Notes: generated by a model from the sequence alone, not told the origin. 64,000 nucleotides of DNA from Microbulbifer sp. HZ11 (GCF_000708675.1 NZ_JELR01000002.1:1256228-1320227); one strand, 5' to 3'; positions 15,435-25,792 are shown, counted from the first letter of the stretch. Made by a program: numbers and translations.

Positions 15435-15672
15435 AGTGCTTTCCTGTGATTCAATTTCTTTGGGCCCAGCGGCTGTGCCGGCAGACATACAGCGGCCGCG
15501 CCGGAAGTCATCATAAGTACCGCACGCTGGCCCCGCAAGGCATATGGTCTCGTCGCCACTGGCAATTCGTCCCATTGTACGGGCTCGTCATTACAACAGA
15601 TTGGCATTGCGCCCTATATGAGGGCCGCAGCCACCTTTTCAAGGGGTGGGGCTCCCATATCGATCGCCCGCA

Positions 15673-16938
15673 TCAGTCATCTGACAGAAAGCGTTGCAGG
15701 ATCTCGTCTACGTAGTCATAGCCGAAGGGCGTGGTGGCGATGGTGGGCCCCAGTGGCCGCACCAGCTCCATGGCTTCCAGGTGGCGCCACTCCTTGCCCA
15801 GCCCCTCCAGTGGCAATCCGGTGTAGCCGGGATATGTCCCCGACGGCACGCCCTCTTCCAGGCGCAGGGCGTTCATCAGAAACTCCAGCGGGCGCTCCTT
15901 CGCGGTGACTTCCTTGATTTTTGGCTGGGGGAACGCGATACCCCGCTCTCCGGTCTCGCAGCCAAGGGCCAGGTAGTGCTTGGGCGCCCGGGTGCGCTGG
16001 GTGCGGATGATGCGGCCACTCTCGGGAAGTGTGAACTTGCCGTGGGCGCCGGCACCGATGCCGATATAGTCCGCATAAGACCAGTAATTCAGGTTGTGAC
16101 GGGAGGCGAGCCCGGCTCGGCCATAGGCGGATATCTCATAGCGCTGGTAGCCCTCGCCCGCCAGATAGGCCCGCCCTGCCCGCTGGATCGCGGCAATCTG
16201 TTCCGAGCCCGGGGTCACCGGTGGCGCGGAATAAAAGGCGGTGTTGGGTTCGATGGTGAGCTGGTACCAGGAAATATGCTCGACGCCCAGCGCCACCGCT
16301 CGCTCCAGATCCTTCAGCGCATCCTGCTCCCCCTGCCCCGGCAGGCCGTGCATCAGGTCGATATTGATATTGTCGAAACCCGCCGCCCGGGCCTGACTGG
16401 CGGCGATCTGCGCCTCATCGCCGGTGTGGATCCGGCCCAGGTTCTGCAGTTGCAGCGGGTCGAAGCTCTGCACGCCGATCGACAGGCGGTTGACCCCGGC
16501 GGCGCGATAGCCGGCGAACTTGGCCTGCTCGAAGGTGCCGGGGTTGGCCTCGAGAGTGATTTCGATCCCCTCTTCAAAGCCCGTCAGGGACTCGGCGAGA
16601 TCCAGAATCCGGTCTATGGCAAGTGGTGAGAACAGGCTCGGAGTGCCCCCACCAAAAAAGATTGAACCCAGCTTGCGTCCCTGGACCCAGGGCAATTGAC
16701 TGCGAAGATCCCGCTCCAGCTGGTCCACATACTCGGCTTCCGGCAATTGCCGATCACCGGCAGTCGCCCCCTCGGCATGCTCGATCGCGCCCGCAGTGAT
16801 CTGGTGAGCGCCCGCAGCGAATTCATGACTGTTGAAATCACAATAGGGGCATTTGCGCACACACCAGGGGATATGCACATAGAGACTCAGAGGAGGAAGT
16901 TGCATTGCCAGCCCGGTGGCCTGTGGAGTTGTTTTCAA
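15673..16938 (-). CDS. hemW: Radical-SAM heme chaperone HemW
   Basis: This 421-residue HemW (formerly YggW or HemN-like) has the radical-SAM CX3CX2C at C26, C30, C33 followed by the DFNSH typical of HemW rather than HemN. FFGGGTPSL (about 93-101), the SAM-binding EANPGTFE and the C-terminal HemN domain are present. HemW binds and inserts heme and lacks true coproporphyrinogen oxidase activity in characterised cases. It begins 6 bp after the rdgB stop, so the two form one transcription unit, as in many gammaproteobacteria. Confidence 0.96.
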   Translation of the reverse strand: MKTTPQATGLAMQLPPLSLYVHIPWCVRKCPYCDFNSHEFAAGAHQITAGAIEHAEGATAGDRQLPEAEYVDQLERDLRSQLPWVQGRKLGSIFFGGGTPSLFSPLAIDRILDLAESLTGFEEGIEITLEANPGTFEQAKFAGYRAAGVNRLSIGVQSFDPLQLQNLGRIHTGDEAQIAASQARAAGFDNINIDLMHGLPGQGEQDALKDLERAVALGVEHISWYQLTIEPNTAFYSAPPVTPGSEQIAAIQRAGRAYLAGEGYQRYEISAYGRAGLASRHNLNYWSYADYIGIGAGAHGKFTLPESGRIIRTQRTRAPKHYLALGCETGERGIAFPQPKIKEVTAKERPLEFLMNALRLEEGVPSGTYPGYTGLPLEGLGKEWRHLEAMELVRPLGPTIATTPFGYDYVDEILQRFLSDD

Positions 16939-16944
16939 AACAGG

Positions 16945-17586
16945 TCAGAACAGTGTCTTGCCGGTGTCGGGCCGGCGCTGCTGTGGCAGCACCATCTCTT
17001 CGTGCCACAGTTGCTCGAACTTCCGCACCGCCAGGGCGCGGTGGCTGAGCCGGTTTTTCACCTCCCTGGGCAGCTGTGCGGAGGTGAGCTGTTCAGATTC
17101 GACGTAAAACAGCGGGTCGTACCCAAACCCCTGATCACCTGCCGGGCGCTTGAGAATATGGCCCGCCCAGCGCGCGGTACAGACCAGGGGTATCGGGTCC
17201 TCGGCGGAGCGCACGAAGGCCAGGGCGCAATGGAAGCTGGCACCGCGCTTTTCCATGGGCACGCCCTCCAACGCCTGCAGTAGTTTCTGGTTGTTGTCCG
17301 CATCGGAGGCGCCCGCACCGGCATAACGGGCAGAATAAATACCCGGTGCACCACCGAGGGCATCCACCGCCAGGCCCGAGTCGTCCGCCAGCGCCGGCAG
17401 GCCACTGGCTCTACTGGCGTGACGAGCCTTGATCAGGGCGTTCTCGATAAAGCTGAGGCCGGTTTCCGCCGCCTCTTCCTGCAAAAAATCCGACTGCGGA
17501 AACACCGCAATCTGCCAGCCGGAAAACAGCTGGGAAAACTCTTTCAGCTTGCCGGCGTTTCCGCTGGCGAGAACAATTTTATCCAT
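16945..17586 (-). CDS. rdgB: dITP/XTP pyrophosphatase RdgB
   Basis: 213 residues from ATG 17586. The N-terminal [14 protein letters not shown] substrate loop, [16 protein letters not shown] (about 43-58), [23 protein letters not shown] (about 68-90) and FGYDPLFYV (about 150) are the Ham1/RdgB signatures. It hydrolyses non-canonical purine triphosphates (ITP, dITP, XTP) to monophosphates and keeps them out of DNA. It lies between the DUF4426 gene and hemW in a tight minus-strand operon. The eight-residue upstream extension was rejected in favour of the conserved start. Confidence 0.97.
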   Translation of the reverse strand: MDKIVLASGNAGKLKEFSQLFSGWQIAVFPQSDFLQEEAAETGLSFIENALIKARHASRASGLPALADDSGLAVDALGGAPGIYSARYAGAGASDADNNQKLLQALEGVPMEKRGASFHCALAFVRSAEDPIPLVCTARWAGHILKRPAGDQGFGYDPLFYVESEQLTSAQLPREVKNRLSHRALAVRKFEQLWHEEMVLPQQRRPDTGKTLF

Positions 17587-17625
17587 GAAAATTCTACTGT
17601 TCCGGCGCAATCCGGCGGGTGTGCA

Positions 17626-18075
17626 TCAGTTCTTGTGCAGCTGACGACGGAAAGTCAGTTCCTGGGTACTGCCATCGGGCATAACCAGGTCGATATTAAA
17701 CGTAAGGCTCTCTTCGTGCTCGAAGCGGAAGGGCGCCAGATAATACACCGCGCCCTGATCGCGAATTTCCTTAAATTCCAGCGGGCGGGACTGTTGAATC
17801 AGATTGGTTGCATTTCCGGACACGCCAACACTGCTCCCTTTGGTCTCATCAATCTTGCTGACGGAGATGTTGACAAAGGCGCGGTCCCGGGCGCGTACCA
17901 GTTTGTAGTGCTGGGCAATTTCCGGGGAAATAAAGTCACTGTTGAATACCGAGTAGGAAACCCGGTAATCGCCAAAGACCTTGTGGTTCTCGATGGTTTT
18001 CGCACCCTGGGCCGCGGCGGCTGTAGCCCAAAGCAACAGCGCTATGGAAATAAATGCTGCAAAATAACGTTTCAC
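17626..18075 (-). CDS. DUF4426 exported protein
   Basis: 149 residues from a GTG start (18075) with AGGAG seven bases upstream. A signal peptide (KRYFAAFISIALLLWATAAAAQG, cleavage near residue 22) is followed by the DUF4426 body: NHKVFGDYRVSYSVFNSDFI, KLVRARDRAFVNISV, and a C-terminal ELTFRRQLHKN. It is predicted periplasmic; function unknown. DUF4426 genes are conserved between rdgB and metW in pseudomonads and relatives, as here, which suggests a housekeeping rather than accessory role. Confidence 0.9.
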   Translation of the reverse strand: MKRYFAAFISIALLLWATAAAAQGAKTIENHKVFGDYRVSYSVFNSDFISPEIAQHYKLVRARDRAFVNISVSKIDETKGSSVGVSGNATNLIQQSRPLEFKEIRDQGAVYYLAPFRFEHEESLTFNIDLVMPDGSTQELTFRRQLHKN

Positions 18076-18143
18076 GGCGTTCTCCTGTAGATCGGTTTCT
18101 TTGGTTTCTCGGCGGCGCCAGAAACAACCTTCTGCTACCAATA

Positions 18144-18737
18144 TTAGCGAGTCAGATGGTAAATCGCTGTTTCACCGAAGAGATTCGGCAAAAAATCCTT
18201 CAAAACCCCGGATACTGGGGATTCTGAGACCACCTGCCGGTGCAGTATTTTCCAGCGGTGCTCCCGACAGAGCACTTCAAAATCTTTGAAAGTACAAAAG
18301 TGAATATTGGGCGTGTCGTACCATTCGTAGGGTAATAAGTCCGACACTGGCATACGACCGGACACCGCCAGGTGCCAGCGCGCCTTCCACTGGCCGAAGT
18401 TCGGGAAGGTGATAATACACTCCCGCCCTACCCGCAGCATTTCCTCCACTACCAGGTGTGGGAAACGCAGGGTCTGCAGTGCCTGGGTCATCACCACGGT
18501 ATCGAAACTGTGGTCGGCAAAATTTTTCAGGCCGTTGTCCAGGTTTTGCTCCACCACATTCACACCGCGCTCGACGCACTTCTGAATCTGCTTCGGATCA
18601 ATTTCTAGGCCGTAACCGCTGACCTGTTTTTCTCTGGTCAACCGCTCAAGCAGGGTGCCATCGCCACAACCAAGGTCGAGCACGCGGGATTGTTCCGGTA
18701 CCCAGTCGTAGATGATATCCAGGTCCTGACGAATCAT
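18144..18737 (-). CDS. metW: MetW methyltransferase-like protein
   Basis: 197 residues with the SAM-binding Gly-rich motif [12 protein letters not shown] (about 20-31), [30 protein letters not shown], and a C-terminal [11 protein letters not shown] typical of MetW. MetW and MetX act together in homoserine acylation in several proteobacteria, where MetW is needed for full transferase activity. The ATG overlaps the metX stop (ATGA), so translation is coupled. Confidence 0.95.
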   Translation of the reverse strand: MIRQDLDIIYDWVPEQSRVLDLGCGDGTLLERLTREKQVSGYGLEIDPKQIQKCVERGVNVVEQNLDNGLKNFADHSFDTVVMTQALQTLRFPHLVVEEMLRVGRECIITFPNFGQWKARWHLAVSGRMPVSDLLPYEWYDTPNIHFCTFKDFEVLCREHRWKILHRQVVSESPVSGVLKDFLPNLFGETAIYHLTR

Positions 18738-19957
18738 TTGGCCACCCCACTGGTAATCTCTGCACTGTGTTCGCGGGCGACATTATTCATATAGGCCGAG
18801 AAAAACTTTTCGTAGCGCTCATTGGGTAGCAGAAAGGCGTCGTGCCCCATGGGAGATTCCACCTCTGCGTAAGTCACGGGAATATTTGCGTGCATCAGCG
18901 CATCGACAATCTCCCGCGAGCGCTCGGGGGCGAAACGCCAGTCCGAGGTGAACGAAACCAGCATGAATTTGCAGCGTGCGTGGGAAAACGCTTCCACCGG
19001 GTCGTCGTTGTATTCCCGCGCCAGGTCAAAATAATCCAGTGCGCGGGTCATCAGAATGTAGGTGTTCGGATCGAAGCTACCGGAAAAGGTATCGCCCTGA
19101 TAGCGCAGATAACTTTGCACCTGAAATTCCACCAGTTCTTCCACGCCCTGCTCAAAAGTACCGGAGCGCAGCTCGCGGCCAAATTTTTTCCCCAACCCGT
19201 CGTCGGACAGATAAGTGATATGCCCGATCATCCGCGCCACCGAGAGACCGTGGCGTGGCAGAGTTTCCTCTTCCAGATAGCGGCCATCGCGAAAATCCGG
19301 GTCCGAGGTGATGGCCTGACGGGCGGTTTCGTTGAACGCAATATTCTGTGCGGACAGCTTCATCGCCGAGGCGATTACCACACAGTGACGCAACCGGTCC
19401 GGGTACTCCAGGGACCAGCGCATGGCCTGCATCCCACCGAGGCTGCCGCCGACCACTGCGGCCCACTGCTGGATGCCGAGCAAATCCGCCAGCTGTGCCT
19501 GACTGTGGACCCAGTCCCGCGCACGCAGTGGCGGGAAATCCGGACCCCAAGGTTTACCGGTTTGCGGATTGACGGAAGACGGGCCGGTGGAACCATGGCA
19601 GCCGCCGAGGTTGTTGACCGCGACCACAAAGAATTTGTTGGTGTCGATGGGCTTGCCGGGGCCGATATAGTGATCCCACCAGCCGGGGCGCTTGTCGCTT
19701 TCGCTGTGGTAACCGGCGGCGTGATGGTGGCCGGAGAGCGCGTGGCAGATCAGTACGCCGTTGCTTTTATCGGCGTTGAGGGTGCCATAGGTTTCATACA
19801 CCAGAGTGTATTCATCGAGTACACGGCCACAGGCCAGTTTGAACGGGCCGGGGAAGGTGTGGCTTTTCGGCTCGACGATGCCGACAGAGTTTGCGGGCAA
19901 TCCTGCCGGTTTTCCTGCTTGGGGAGTGTGCGCTTCCGTGGTCAAAATCTTTCGCAT
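18734..19957 (-). CDS. metX: Homoserine O-acyltransferase MetX
   Basis: 407-residue alpha/beta-hydrolase-fold enzyme. [17 protein letters not shown], the nucleophile elbow [10 protein letters not shown], a late Asp in [13 protein letters not shown] and His in [10 protein letters not shown] give the Ser-Asp-His triad. It acylates L-homoserine with acetyl- or succinyl-CoA in methionine synthesis; in metX-metW bacteria succinyl specificity is frequent but cannot be read off reliably here. The N-terminus is about 20 residues longer than usual ([17 protein letters not shown]), so a later start is possible. No SAM riboswitch-like structure is seen upstream. Confidence 0.95.
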   Translation of the reverse strand: MRKILTTEAHTPQAGKPAGLPANSVGIVEPKSHTFPGPFKLACGRVLDEYTLVYETYGTLNADKSNGVLICHALSGHHHAAGYHSESDKRPGWWDHYIGPGKPIDTNKFFVVAVNNLGGCHGSTGPSSVNPQTGKPWGPDFPPLRARDWVHSQAQLADLLGIQQWAAVVGGSLGGMQAMRWSLEYPDRLRHCVVIASAMKLSAQNIAFNETARQAITSDPDFRDGRYLEEETLPRHGLSVARMIGHITYLSDDGLGKKFGRELRSGTFEQGVEELVEFQVQSYLRYQGDTFSGSFDPNTYILMTRALDYFDLAREYNDDPVEAFSHARCKFMLVSFTSDWRFAPERSREIVDALMHANIPVTYAEVESPMGHDAFLLPNERYEKFFSAYMNNVAREHSAEITSGVAK

Positions 19958-20036
19958 GTGGTTACTGGGCGGGGCGCCAAGTTTACGAAAGCTGGGGGCG
20001 GTAGTACACCGCCCATCCGTATTACTACAGACGCAC

Positions 20037-22004
20037 TTAGGTGGTCGCCGGGGCTTTCAGTGGAGTCACGTTGTTCGCAACCGGTGCCGGTGGAATTGGC
20101 TGGGGGGCTGCGTGGGTGTGCTTGAGCAGGTCTTCCAGCGCACCGAGTGCACTGTGGTTGCGTACCAGCTCTTCTTCCAGTGCACGCAGGTCGGTGCGTT
20201 TGCTCTGGGTTTTCTGTTTAAGCTCGGTGAGCTTGATCAAGTGGCGGTTGAGCAGGTGCTTCTGGTACTGAACATGCTGTTTCAATGGTTCCAGAACCTG
20301 TTCGAGCCAACCATCCACAGACGAGATCATCTGGCTATACATGCGGCCCACCTCATTGGCGAGAGTTGCCACAAAGCGCTCGGTGAGGCGATTGCGGCGG
20401 GCCAGCAGCAATTGTGGCGAGCGACGCAGCTGCGCCGCCTGGCGGTGCAGGCCGCGCAGGGCGGCACGGAAGCCGGCGATGTCGAAATGCTGTTCGGCGG
20501 AGATGATATTGCTCAGAGTGGAGCGGTCGTAGATGGCGTCGACGAGGCGGTTGGCCTGATCCACTTCACGCTCGAGATTGCCCAGCTGGTGTTCCACGCC
20601 ACCCATAAAGCCGTCGATGGCGCGGGCGAGACCGAGGGGAGACCAGCGCTCGTTGAGCGCTCTGCGGGTTTCATCGATCAATTGCTGTAGCTGCTGACTG
20701 GAAACCGGAGCCAGCAGAGAGGCGCGCTGGCGGGCGAGCATGCGCTGACTGGATTTCAGGGTCAGCAGTTCCTGGTGACAGTATTTGTGCTGCTCCTTGG
20801 CGGTGGAATGCAGCTGTTTCAGCTCTTCGACCTGATCCGGACTGGTGGCACCGTGGCGCTTAAGGTGCTCGAGAGTTGCGCGGCCACTGTTGAGGCGGCG
20901 CTTGAGCAGATCGCGGGTATCCGCCATCAGGGTCAGGGCCTGGTGCAGGGAGCGATGGTTGGCGACCTTGTCGCGATGCTCCATCAGGCGCTGCACCAGC
21001 AGTTTTTCAAAGTCGCCGAAACGGCTTTGCTGCAGCATCACCGGATCCCGTTCGGCGCGCGCCAGCAGGGCTTTTTTCGCAGAGACCCCCACTACATTTT
21101 CCTGCGGCAGCGCGAGGAGCTTGCTCACTTCCGCACGCATTTTGCGCAGCATCTGGTCCGCATCTTCGTCCGGGTCATCCCACAGCACATCAATTTTGTT
21201 CAGCAGCGCCATGACCGCGGTACCGCGGTGTTCTTTCAGTGGCACCAGGTGGGTTTCCCACATATTCAGGTCGGTACCGCTGACACCGGCGTCCGCGGAG
21301 AGCAGGAAGGCCACCGCCTGAGAACCTGGCAGGGTGGACAGGGTCAGTTCCGGCTCGTTGCCAAGGGCATTCAGCCCGGGGGTGTCGATAATCCGCAGGC
21401 CCTGGGCCAACAGCGGGTGCGGCAGTGAAATCAGCGCGTAGCGCCAGGCGGGAATCTGTACCAGGTTGCCGTTGCCATCGAGATGGCGGCGATCGAAACC
21501 GTAGCGGGCGGCCTCTTCCGGGGTTACCGCTTTGGTGGCGGCGACCTTCATCAACGCGTCGCGGGTGGCATCGGCGTCGTCCGGGTCAAAGTCGAAATTG
21601 ACCCACTTCTGCGGGATGCGGCGGAAACTCTCGAGGCTGGTATTGGTCGCCAGAGTTTCGATGGGTAGCAGGCGCACGGAGGCCTGTTCGGTGCCATCGC
21701 TGAAGATTTCCGTAGGGCACATGGTGGTGCGACCGGGGCGCGAGGGCAGCAGGCGCTTGCCGTAAGTGTGTGACAACAGCGCGTTGATCAGCTCGGTCTT
21801 GCCACGGGAGAACTCGCCCACGAGCGCCACGGTAAACTGATCTTCCACCAGCAACTGGCGCGCCTGCTGAACCACCTGCCGGGCGCCGGCGGAGTTGGGG
21901 AAGTGTTCTTCCAACCAGTGGCTGAACCGGTTGAACTGGGTATCAAGCCCCTTCTTCCAACGGTCGTAATCGGCAATGTGCTGGCGCAAGGTCGCATCTT
22001 CCAT
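20037..22004 (-). CDS. Dynamin-like GTPase
   Basis: 655 residues. The GTPase domain has G1 GEFSRGKT (63-70), G2 within TTMCPTEI (about 93-100), G3 DTPG (207-210) and G4 NKID (269-272). It is followed by long helical and coiled-coil segments (about 350-620) and a proline-rich C-terminus. This is the bacterial dynamin-like protein architecture; such proteins remodel or repair membranes, and some act in phage or antibiotic stress. It stands alone between metX and yggT, where pseudomonads usually have other genes, and an inverted-repeat element lies upstream of it. Confidence 0.88.
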   Translation of the reverse strand: MEDATLRQHIADYDRWKKGLDTQFNRFSHWLEEHFPNSAGARQVVQQARQLLVEDQFTVALVGEFSRGKTELINALLSHTYGKRLLPSRPGRTTMCPTEIFSDGTEQASVRLLPIETLATNTSLESFRRIPQKWVNFDFDPDDADATRDALMKVAATKAVTPEEAARYGFDRRHLDGNGNLVQIPAWRYALISLPHPLLAQGLRIIDTPGLNALGNEPELTLSTLPGSQAVAFLLSADAGVSGTDLNMWETHLVPLKEHRGTAVMALLNKIDVLWDDPDEDADQMLRKMRAEVSKLLALPQENVVGVSAKKALLARAERDPVMLQQSRFGDFEKLLVQRLMEHRDKVANHRSLHQALTLMADTRDLLKRRLNSGRATLEHLKRHGATSPDQVEELKQLHSTAKEQHKYCHQELLTLKSSQRMLARQRASLLAPVSSQQLQQLIDETRRALNERWSPLGLARAIDGFMGGVEHQLGNLEREVDQANRLVDAIYDRSTLSNIISAEQHFDIAGFRAALRGLHRQAAQLRRSPQLLLARRNRLTERFVATLANEVGRMYSQMISSVDGWLEQVLEPLKQHVQYQKHLLNRHLIKLTELKQKTQSKRTDLRALEEELVRNHSALGALEDLLKHTHAAPQPIPPAPVANNVTPLKAPATT

Positions 22005-22185
22005 GTTTATAAGTTCTTGTTGGTACTACTTACGGATTTGACAGCCATTTTCCAGCAAGCCGCCATGGAGTTAAAGCCTGACACCGCAATTTCGCGAACT
22101 GGATAGACAGAGAAAGAAGAAATAAAGAAGGGGAGTGAGCGGGAAGCGAAAAAGGTGACAGTTAAGACAGTTCTGAGGAGTGCAA
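22005..22185 (-). other. Upstream region of the dynamin-like gene
   Basis: About 180 bp without an ORF, AT-richer than its surroundings. It presumably contains the gene's promoter, but no convincing -35/-10 pair stands out. Confidence 0.4.
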
Positions 22186-22328
22186 TAAGAATCGCTGCAG
22201 AGCGTAGCGAGCAAGCCTGTGGTGGATTCGTCGGAGCGCATTGAGCGGAATGTACACGCAGTACATGAGCACCAATAGCACCGCCGGATTCGCCACAGGC
22301 TTGCGCAGTAGCTCTGCGGTGATTCTTA
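22186..22328. repeat. 143-bp inverted-repeat element (MITE- or REP-like)
   Basis: The left arm 22186-22234 and right arm 22281-22328 are about 48-bp imperfect inverted repeats starting TAAGAATC and meeting around CAAGCCTGTGG / CCACAGGCTTG. They enclose about 46 bp. The right arm ends exactly at the yggT stop codon. Size, long terminal inverted repeats and lack of coding capacity fit a miniature element or a structured intergenic repeat; no flanking direct repeat is obvious. Confidence 0.6.
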
Positions 22329-22931
22329 GAAGGGGATGTGCCAGAACAGGTTGTACACCAGCTGCGGCATATTCGCGCTTTGCGCGAACCCAACCAGCAA
22401 CTTATCCACAACCGTCAGCAGGATAAAGACAAAAATCGGGCTGATATCGATCACCCCCAGCGGCGGGATCACCTTGCGCACCGGCGCGTAAACCGGCTCC
22501 AGCAGCTGGCGCAGCAACATCAGCGCGGGATGAGAGCTCTGCGGGGCAATCCAGCTGACCACGATGGAGATCAGCATGCCCACAAACAGGATGGCGATCA
22601 GCGTCATCAGCACACCGAGGAATGCCCACAACAGTGCGCTCAGCGGGTTGAGCATACCGGCACCGGCGAGGAAACCCGCACCGATAATCATCACCCAGGC
22701 AACCAGCAGCGCCAGCACCAGGGAGGCCATATCAATGCCAAACAACCCCGGTACGATTTTGCGAAGTGGACGCAGTAATGGATTGGTGACCTTGACGATG
22801 CCCTGGGAAATCGGATTGTAGAAATCCGCCCGCGCCAGCTGCAGCATAAAGCGCAGCAGCACCGCAAACAGAAACAGAATCCCGATAGTGGCGAGAATAA
22901 ATACGCCGATATTGCTGAAGGTGTTGACCAT
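22326..22931 (-). CDS. yggT: YggT family membrane protein
   Basis: This 201-residue protein is a duplicated YggT: each half has hydrophobic helices followed by an amphipathic motif, LLRFMLQLARADFYNPISQGIVKVTNPLLRPLRKIVPG (first half, about 27-64) and VSWIAPQSSHPALMLLRQLLEPVYAPVRKVIPP (second half). YggT-domain proteins (YlmG/CCB3 family) are inner-membrane proteins implicated in ion homeostasis and division-site or cytochrome-related membrane organisation. The start is ATG 22931. It is in an operon with yggS and proC. Confidence 0.94.
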   Translation of the reverse strand: MVNTFSNIGVFILATIGILFLFAVLLRFMLQLARADFYNPISQGIVKVTNPLLRPLRKIVPGLFGIDMASLVLALLVAWVMIIGAGFLAGAGMLNPLSALLWAFLGVLMTLIAILFVGMLISIVVSWIAPQSSHPALMLLRQLLEPVYAPVRKVIPPLGVIDISPIFVFILLTVVDKLLVGFAQSANMPQLVYNLFWHIPF

Positions 22932-22955
22932 CAAACGTCCTTTCTTTGCAGCCTG

Positions 22956-23801
22956 TTATTTGTCGAGTTCTTTCGCCATTTCCGCGGCACGCGCCGCGCA
23001 ATCGCTCATGGCCTGCTCCACCAGTTGTGGCAGGCCACCCTCCTGAAAACGTTTTACCGCGCGCTCGGTGGTCCCATTCGGCGACATGACGTTGCGCTTT
23101 AACTGCGCCACATCCACATCCGCGGCCACCGCAAGTTTCGCCGCGCCCAGTGCGGTTTGCAAGGTAAGGCGCTCGGCATCCGCGCGGTCCATGCCGGCTT
23201 TCTCCGCCGCGTCGATCATGGATTCCATAAACTGAAAATAGTACGCGGGGCCGGAACCGGACACCGCGATAACCTGATCGATGCCGGATTCCTGCTCCAC
23301 CCACAGGGCAATACCCACCGCATCGGCCATCTGGGTGACCACGGACTTGTGCTCATCGGTGACACCATCTCCGGCATACAGGCCGGTCACACCGGTGCCC
23401 ACCAGCGCCGGGGTGTTCGGCATGGCGCGCACGATCGGCACACCGGCACCCAGCCAGCGCTGATAGGCCGCCAGTGGGATTCCAGCCGCCAGGGTGATCA
23501 CCAGGGGTTTGTGAACACTTACTTTTTCCGCAAGCGCCTCGCACATTTCCTTCATCACCTGTGGCTTGACCGACAGCACCACCACATCGGCGCCCTCAAT
23601 CGCCGCCAGATTGTCGGTGCTGCCGTGGACGCCGGTGCGCTTGCAGAAGTCTTTCAGCTTCTGCTCGTTGCGGCCGGTGGCGACAATCTTGTCGGCGGGG
23701 TAGCCACTGGCCACCATGCCACCGATCACCGCACCCGCCATATTGCCGGCGCCGCCGATAAAGACCATTTTGTGATCAGATGCGTTTTGTTGGTCAGCCA
23801 T
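22956..23801 (-). CDS. proC: Pyrroline-5-carboxylate reductase
   Basis: 281 residues. The Rossmann motif FIGGAGNMAGAVIGG (about 14-28), VLSVKPQVM, the P5C-binding MPNTPALVGTG (about 124-134) and SGSGPAYYFQFME plus LTLQTALGAAKL are the standard ProC blocks. It catalyses NAD(P)H-dependent reduction of pyrroline-5-carboxylate to proline. The ATG at 23801 has GAGGAG before it. It is flanked by yggS (13 bp upstream) and yggT, the conserved yggS-proC-yggT order. Confidence 0.97.
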   Translation of the reverse strand: MADQQNASDHKMVFIGGAGNMAGAVIGGMVASGYPADKIVATGRNEQKLKDFCKRTGVHGSTDNLAAIEGADVVVLSVKPQVMKEMCEALAEKVSVHKPLVITLAAGIPLAAYQRWLGAGVPIVRAMPNTPALVGTGVTGLYAGDGVTDEHKSVVTQMADAVGIALWVEQESGIDQVIAVSGSGPAYYFQFMESMIDAAEKAGMDRADAERLTLQTALGAAKLAVAADVDVAQLKRNVMSPNGTTERAVKRFQEGGLPQLVEQAMSDCAARAAEMAKELDK

Positions 23802-23814
23802 AAGCTCCTCTGAA

Positions 23815-24510
23815 TTATTTCCGTGCCCCAAAAATATCGGTGCCAATACGGACAATGGTGGCACCACTGAAGATCGCCGCCTCCATATCCCCGGACATGC
23901 CCATGGACAGGGTGTCCAGCGGCCGCTCCGGCAGCTGCGCCCTGAGATCTTCCAGCAAGCCTGCCAGCTGTATAAAAGGCGTGCGCTGGTCGTCCAGAGC
24001 GCTGCGGGGGGCGGGGATCGCCATCAAACCGCGCAGCTGCAGGTTGGGCAGTGCCGCCACCGCAGCCGCCAGTTCCGGCAACTTTTCCGGGCTGACCCCG
24101 GACTTGCTGTCCTCACCGTCAATATTCACCTGCAGGCACACATTCAGCGGCGGCAGATGTGCCGGGCGCTGCTCAGATAATCGCCGTGCGATTTTTAACC
24201 GCTCCAGGGAGTGCAGCCAGTGAAAGTGCTCCGCCACATCGCGGGTTTTGTTGGATTGCAGCGGGCCAATGAAGTGCCAGGTGATCTCGCAGTCTTCCAG
24301 CGCCTCCTGTTTCTCCAGCGCCTCCTGCAGGTAATTCTCGCCAAAGTGGCGCTGGCCGGCGTTGTAGGCCACTCGCAGGTCTTCCGCGGGGCGGGTTTTG
24401 GACACCGCCAGCAGAGTGACAGTATCGGCCTGCCGGTCACAACTACTGCAGGCTGTGACGATCCGCTCAGTGACGGAATTGAGGTTTTCGGGGATTGACC
24501 CTTTGCGCAT
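23815..24510 (-). CDS. yggS: YggS family PLP homeostasis protein
   Basis: 231 residues. The pyridoxal-phosphate lysine is in LLAVSKTRPAEDL (K about 37), followed by GQRHFGENYLQEA, ITWHFIGPLQSNK, VNIDGEDSKSGV and a C-terminal LSMGMSGDMEAAI with RIGTDIFG. YggS (PLPBP/PROSC) is a single-domain type III-fold protein that buffers PLP and influences amino-acid pools. It is first in the yggS-proC-yggT operon and divergent from pilT, the usual pseudomonad arrangement. Confidence 0.97.
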   Translation of the reverse strand: MRKGSIPENLNSVTERIVTACSSCDRQADTVTLLAVSKTRPAEDLRVAYNAGQRHFGENYLQEALEKQEALEDCEITWHFIGPLQSNKTRDVAEHFHWLHSLERLKIARRLSEQRPAHLPPLNVCLQVNIDGEDSKSGVSPEKLPELAAAVAALPNLQLRGLMAIPAPRSALDDQRTPFIQLAGLLEDLRAQLPERPLDTLSMGMSGDMEAAIFSGATIVRIGTDIFGARK

Positions 24511-24624
24511 ATACTGGGACCCAACTTTTGCTCGGCGGGCATTCTATGCGCTCATTGCCCGCACGTCATATCGACGGTCATATCACAACGAGAGCAGCGT
24601 AAGAGAAGAATAAAGGGTAGCAGT

Positions 24625-25659
24625 ATGGACATTACAGAACTCCTCGCCTTCAGCGCCAAACAGAACGCCTCCGACTTGCACCTCTCCGCGGGCCTGCCGC
24701 CGATGATCCGGGTGGACGGCGACGTGCGCCGTATCAACCTGCCGCCCATGGAGCACAAGCAGGTGCACGGTCTGATCTACGAGATCATGAACGACAAGCA
24801 GCGCAAGGACTACGAAGAGTTCCTGGAGACCGACTTCTCCTTCGAGGTGCCCGGTGTGGCCCGCTTCCGTGTGAACGCGTTCAACCACAACCGCGGTGCC
24901 GGTGCGGTATTCCGGACCATTCCCTCCAAGGTTCTCACCATGGAAGACCTGGGCATGGGCCAGGTGTTCAAGCAGATCTCCGACACCCCGCGCGGCCTGG
25001 TGCTGGTGACGGGCCCTACCGGCTCCGGTAAGTCCACCTCACTCGCGGCCATGATCGACTACATCAACGACAATAAGTACGAGCACATCCTCACCGTAGA
25101 GGACCCCATCGAATTCGTGCACGAATCCAAAAAGTGTCTGGTGAACCAACGGGAAGTACACCGCGACACTCACGGCTTCTCTGAAGCCCTGCGCTCGGCA
25201 CTGCGTGAAGACCCGGACATCATCCTCGTGGGTGAGATGCGGGACCTCGAGACCATCCGCCTGGCGCTCACCGCCGCGGAAACCGGCCACCTGGTATTCG
25301 GCACCCTGCACACCACCTCCGCGGCCAAAACCATCGACCGTGTTGTGGACGTGTTCCCCGCGGAAGAAAAAGCTATGGTGCGTTCCATGCTGTCGGAGTC
25401 CCTGCAGGCAGTAATCTCCCAGACCCTGCTCAAACGCAACGGCGGCGGCCGTGTCGCCGCCCACGAGATCATGCGCGGCACCCCGGCGATTCGTAACCTG
25501 ATTCGCGAAGATAAAATCGCGCAGATGTACTCCGCCATCCAGACCGGTGCCAACGTGGGCATGCAGACCATGGACCAGTGCCTGCAGGACCTGGTCGAGA
25601 AGCGCATCATCAGCCGCGAAGTCGCGCGCGAAAAAGCGAAAATGCCGGAGAATTTCTAA
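24625..25659 (+). CDS. pilT: Twitching motility ATPase PilT
   Basis: 344 residues, the exact family length. N-terminal PAS-like domain (DITELLAFSAKQNASDLHL), Walker A VTGPTGSGKSTSLA (about 130-143), Asp box EDPIEFVHE, Walker B IILVGEMRD, His box LVFGTLHTTSA, and the PilT-specific C-terminal AIRNLIREDK. The hexamer powers retraction of type IV pili for twitching and DNA uptake. AAAGGG precedes the ATG. pilU follows after a REP-like repeat. Confidence 0.98.
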   Translation: MDITELLAFSAKQNASDLHLSAGLPPMIRVDGDVRRINLPPMEHKQVHGLIYEIMNDKQRKDYEEFLETDFSFEVPGVARFRVNAFNHNRGAGAVFRTIPSKVLTMEDLGMGQVFKQISDTPRGLVLVTGPTGSGKSTSLAAMIDYINDNKYEHILTVEDPIEFVHESKKCLVNQREVHRDTHGFSEALRSALREDPDIILVGEMRDLETIRLALTAAETGHLVFGTLHTTSAAKTIDRVVDVFPAEEKAMVRSMLSESLQAVISQTLLKRNGGGRVAAHEIMRGTPAIRNLIREDKIAQMYSAIQTGANVGMQTMDQCLQDLVEKRIISREVAREKAKMPENF

Positions 25660-25670
25660 ACCTCCGCAAG

Positions 25671-25734
25671 CTGGATCCCGGCTCAAGGCCGGGATGACAA
25701 AGCCTGGTCATCCCGGACTCGATCCGGGATCCAG
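25671..25734. repeat. REP-like inverted pair between pilT and pilU
   Basis: Two 28-bp units in opposite orientation (25671-25698 and 25707-25734), each of the form CTGGATCCCGG ... CCGGGATGAC with an internal stem. The same family recurs near 31.2, 35.05 and 44.0 kb. Confidence 0.75.
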
Positions 25735-25792
25735 TGCTACGAAGTAAACACATACGATTCGAAGAAAACGACTACCCCAGGCGGTAATAAAA

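Noticed and set aside
19958-20036. SAM riboswitch ahead of metX
   Set aside because: The 80-bp gap is too short and shows no known SAM-aptamer layout; only a small GGGCGG/CCGCCC hairpin is present.
18842-20125. 427-codon plus-strand ORF over metX
   Set aside because: Complement of metX and part of the dynamin gene; no conserved motif, no ribosome site.
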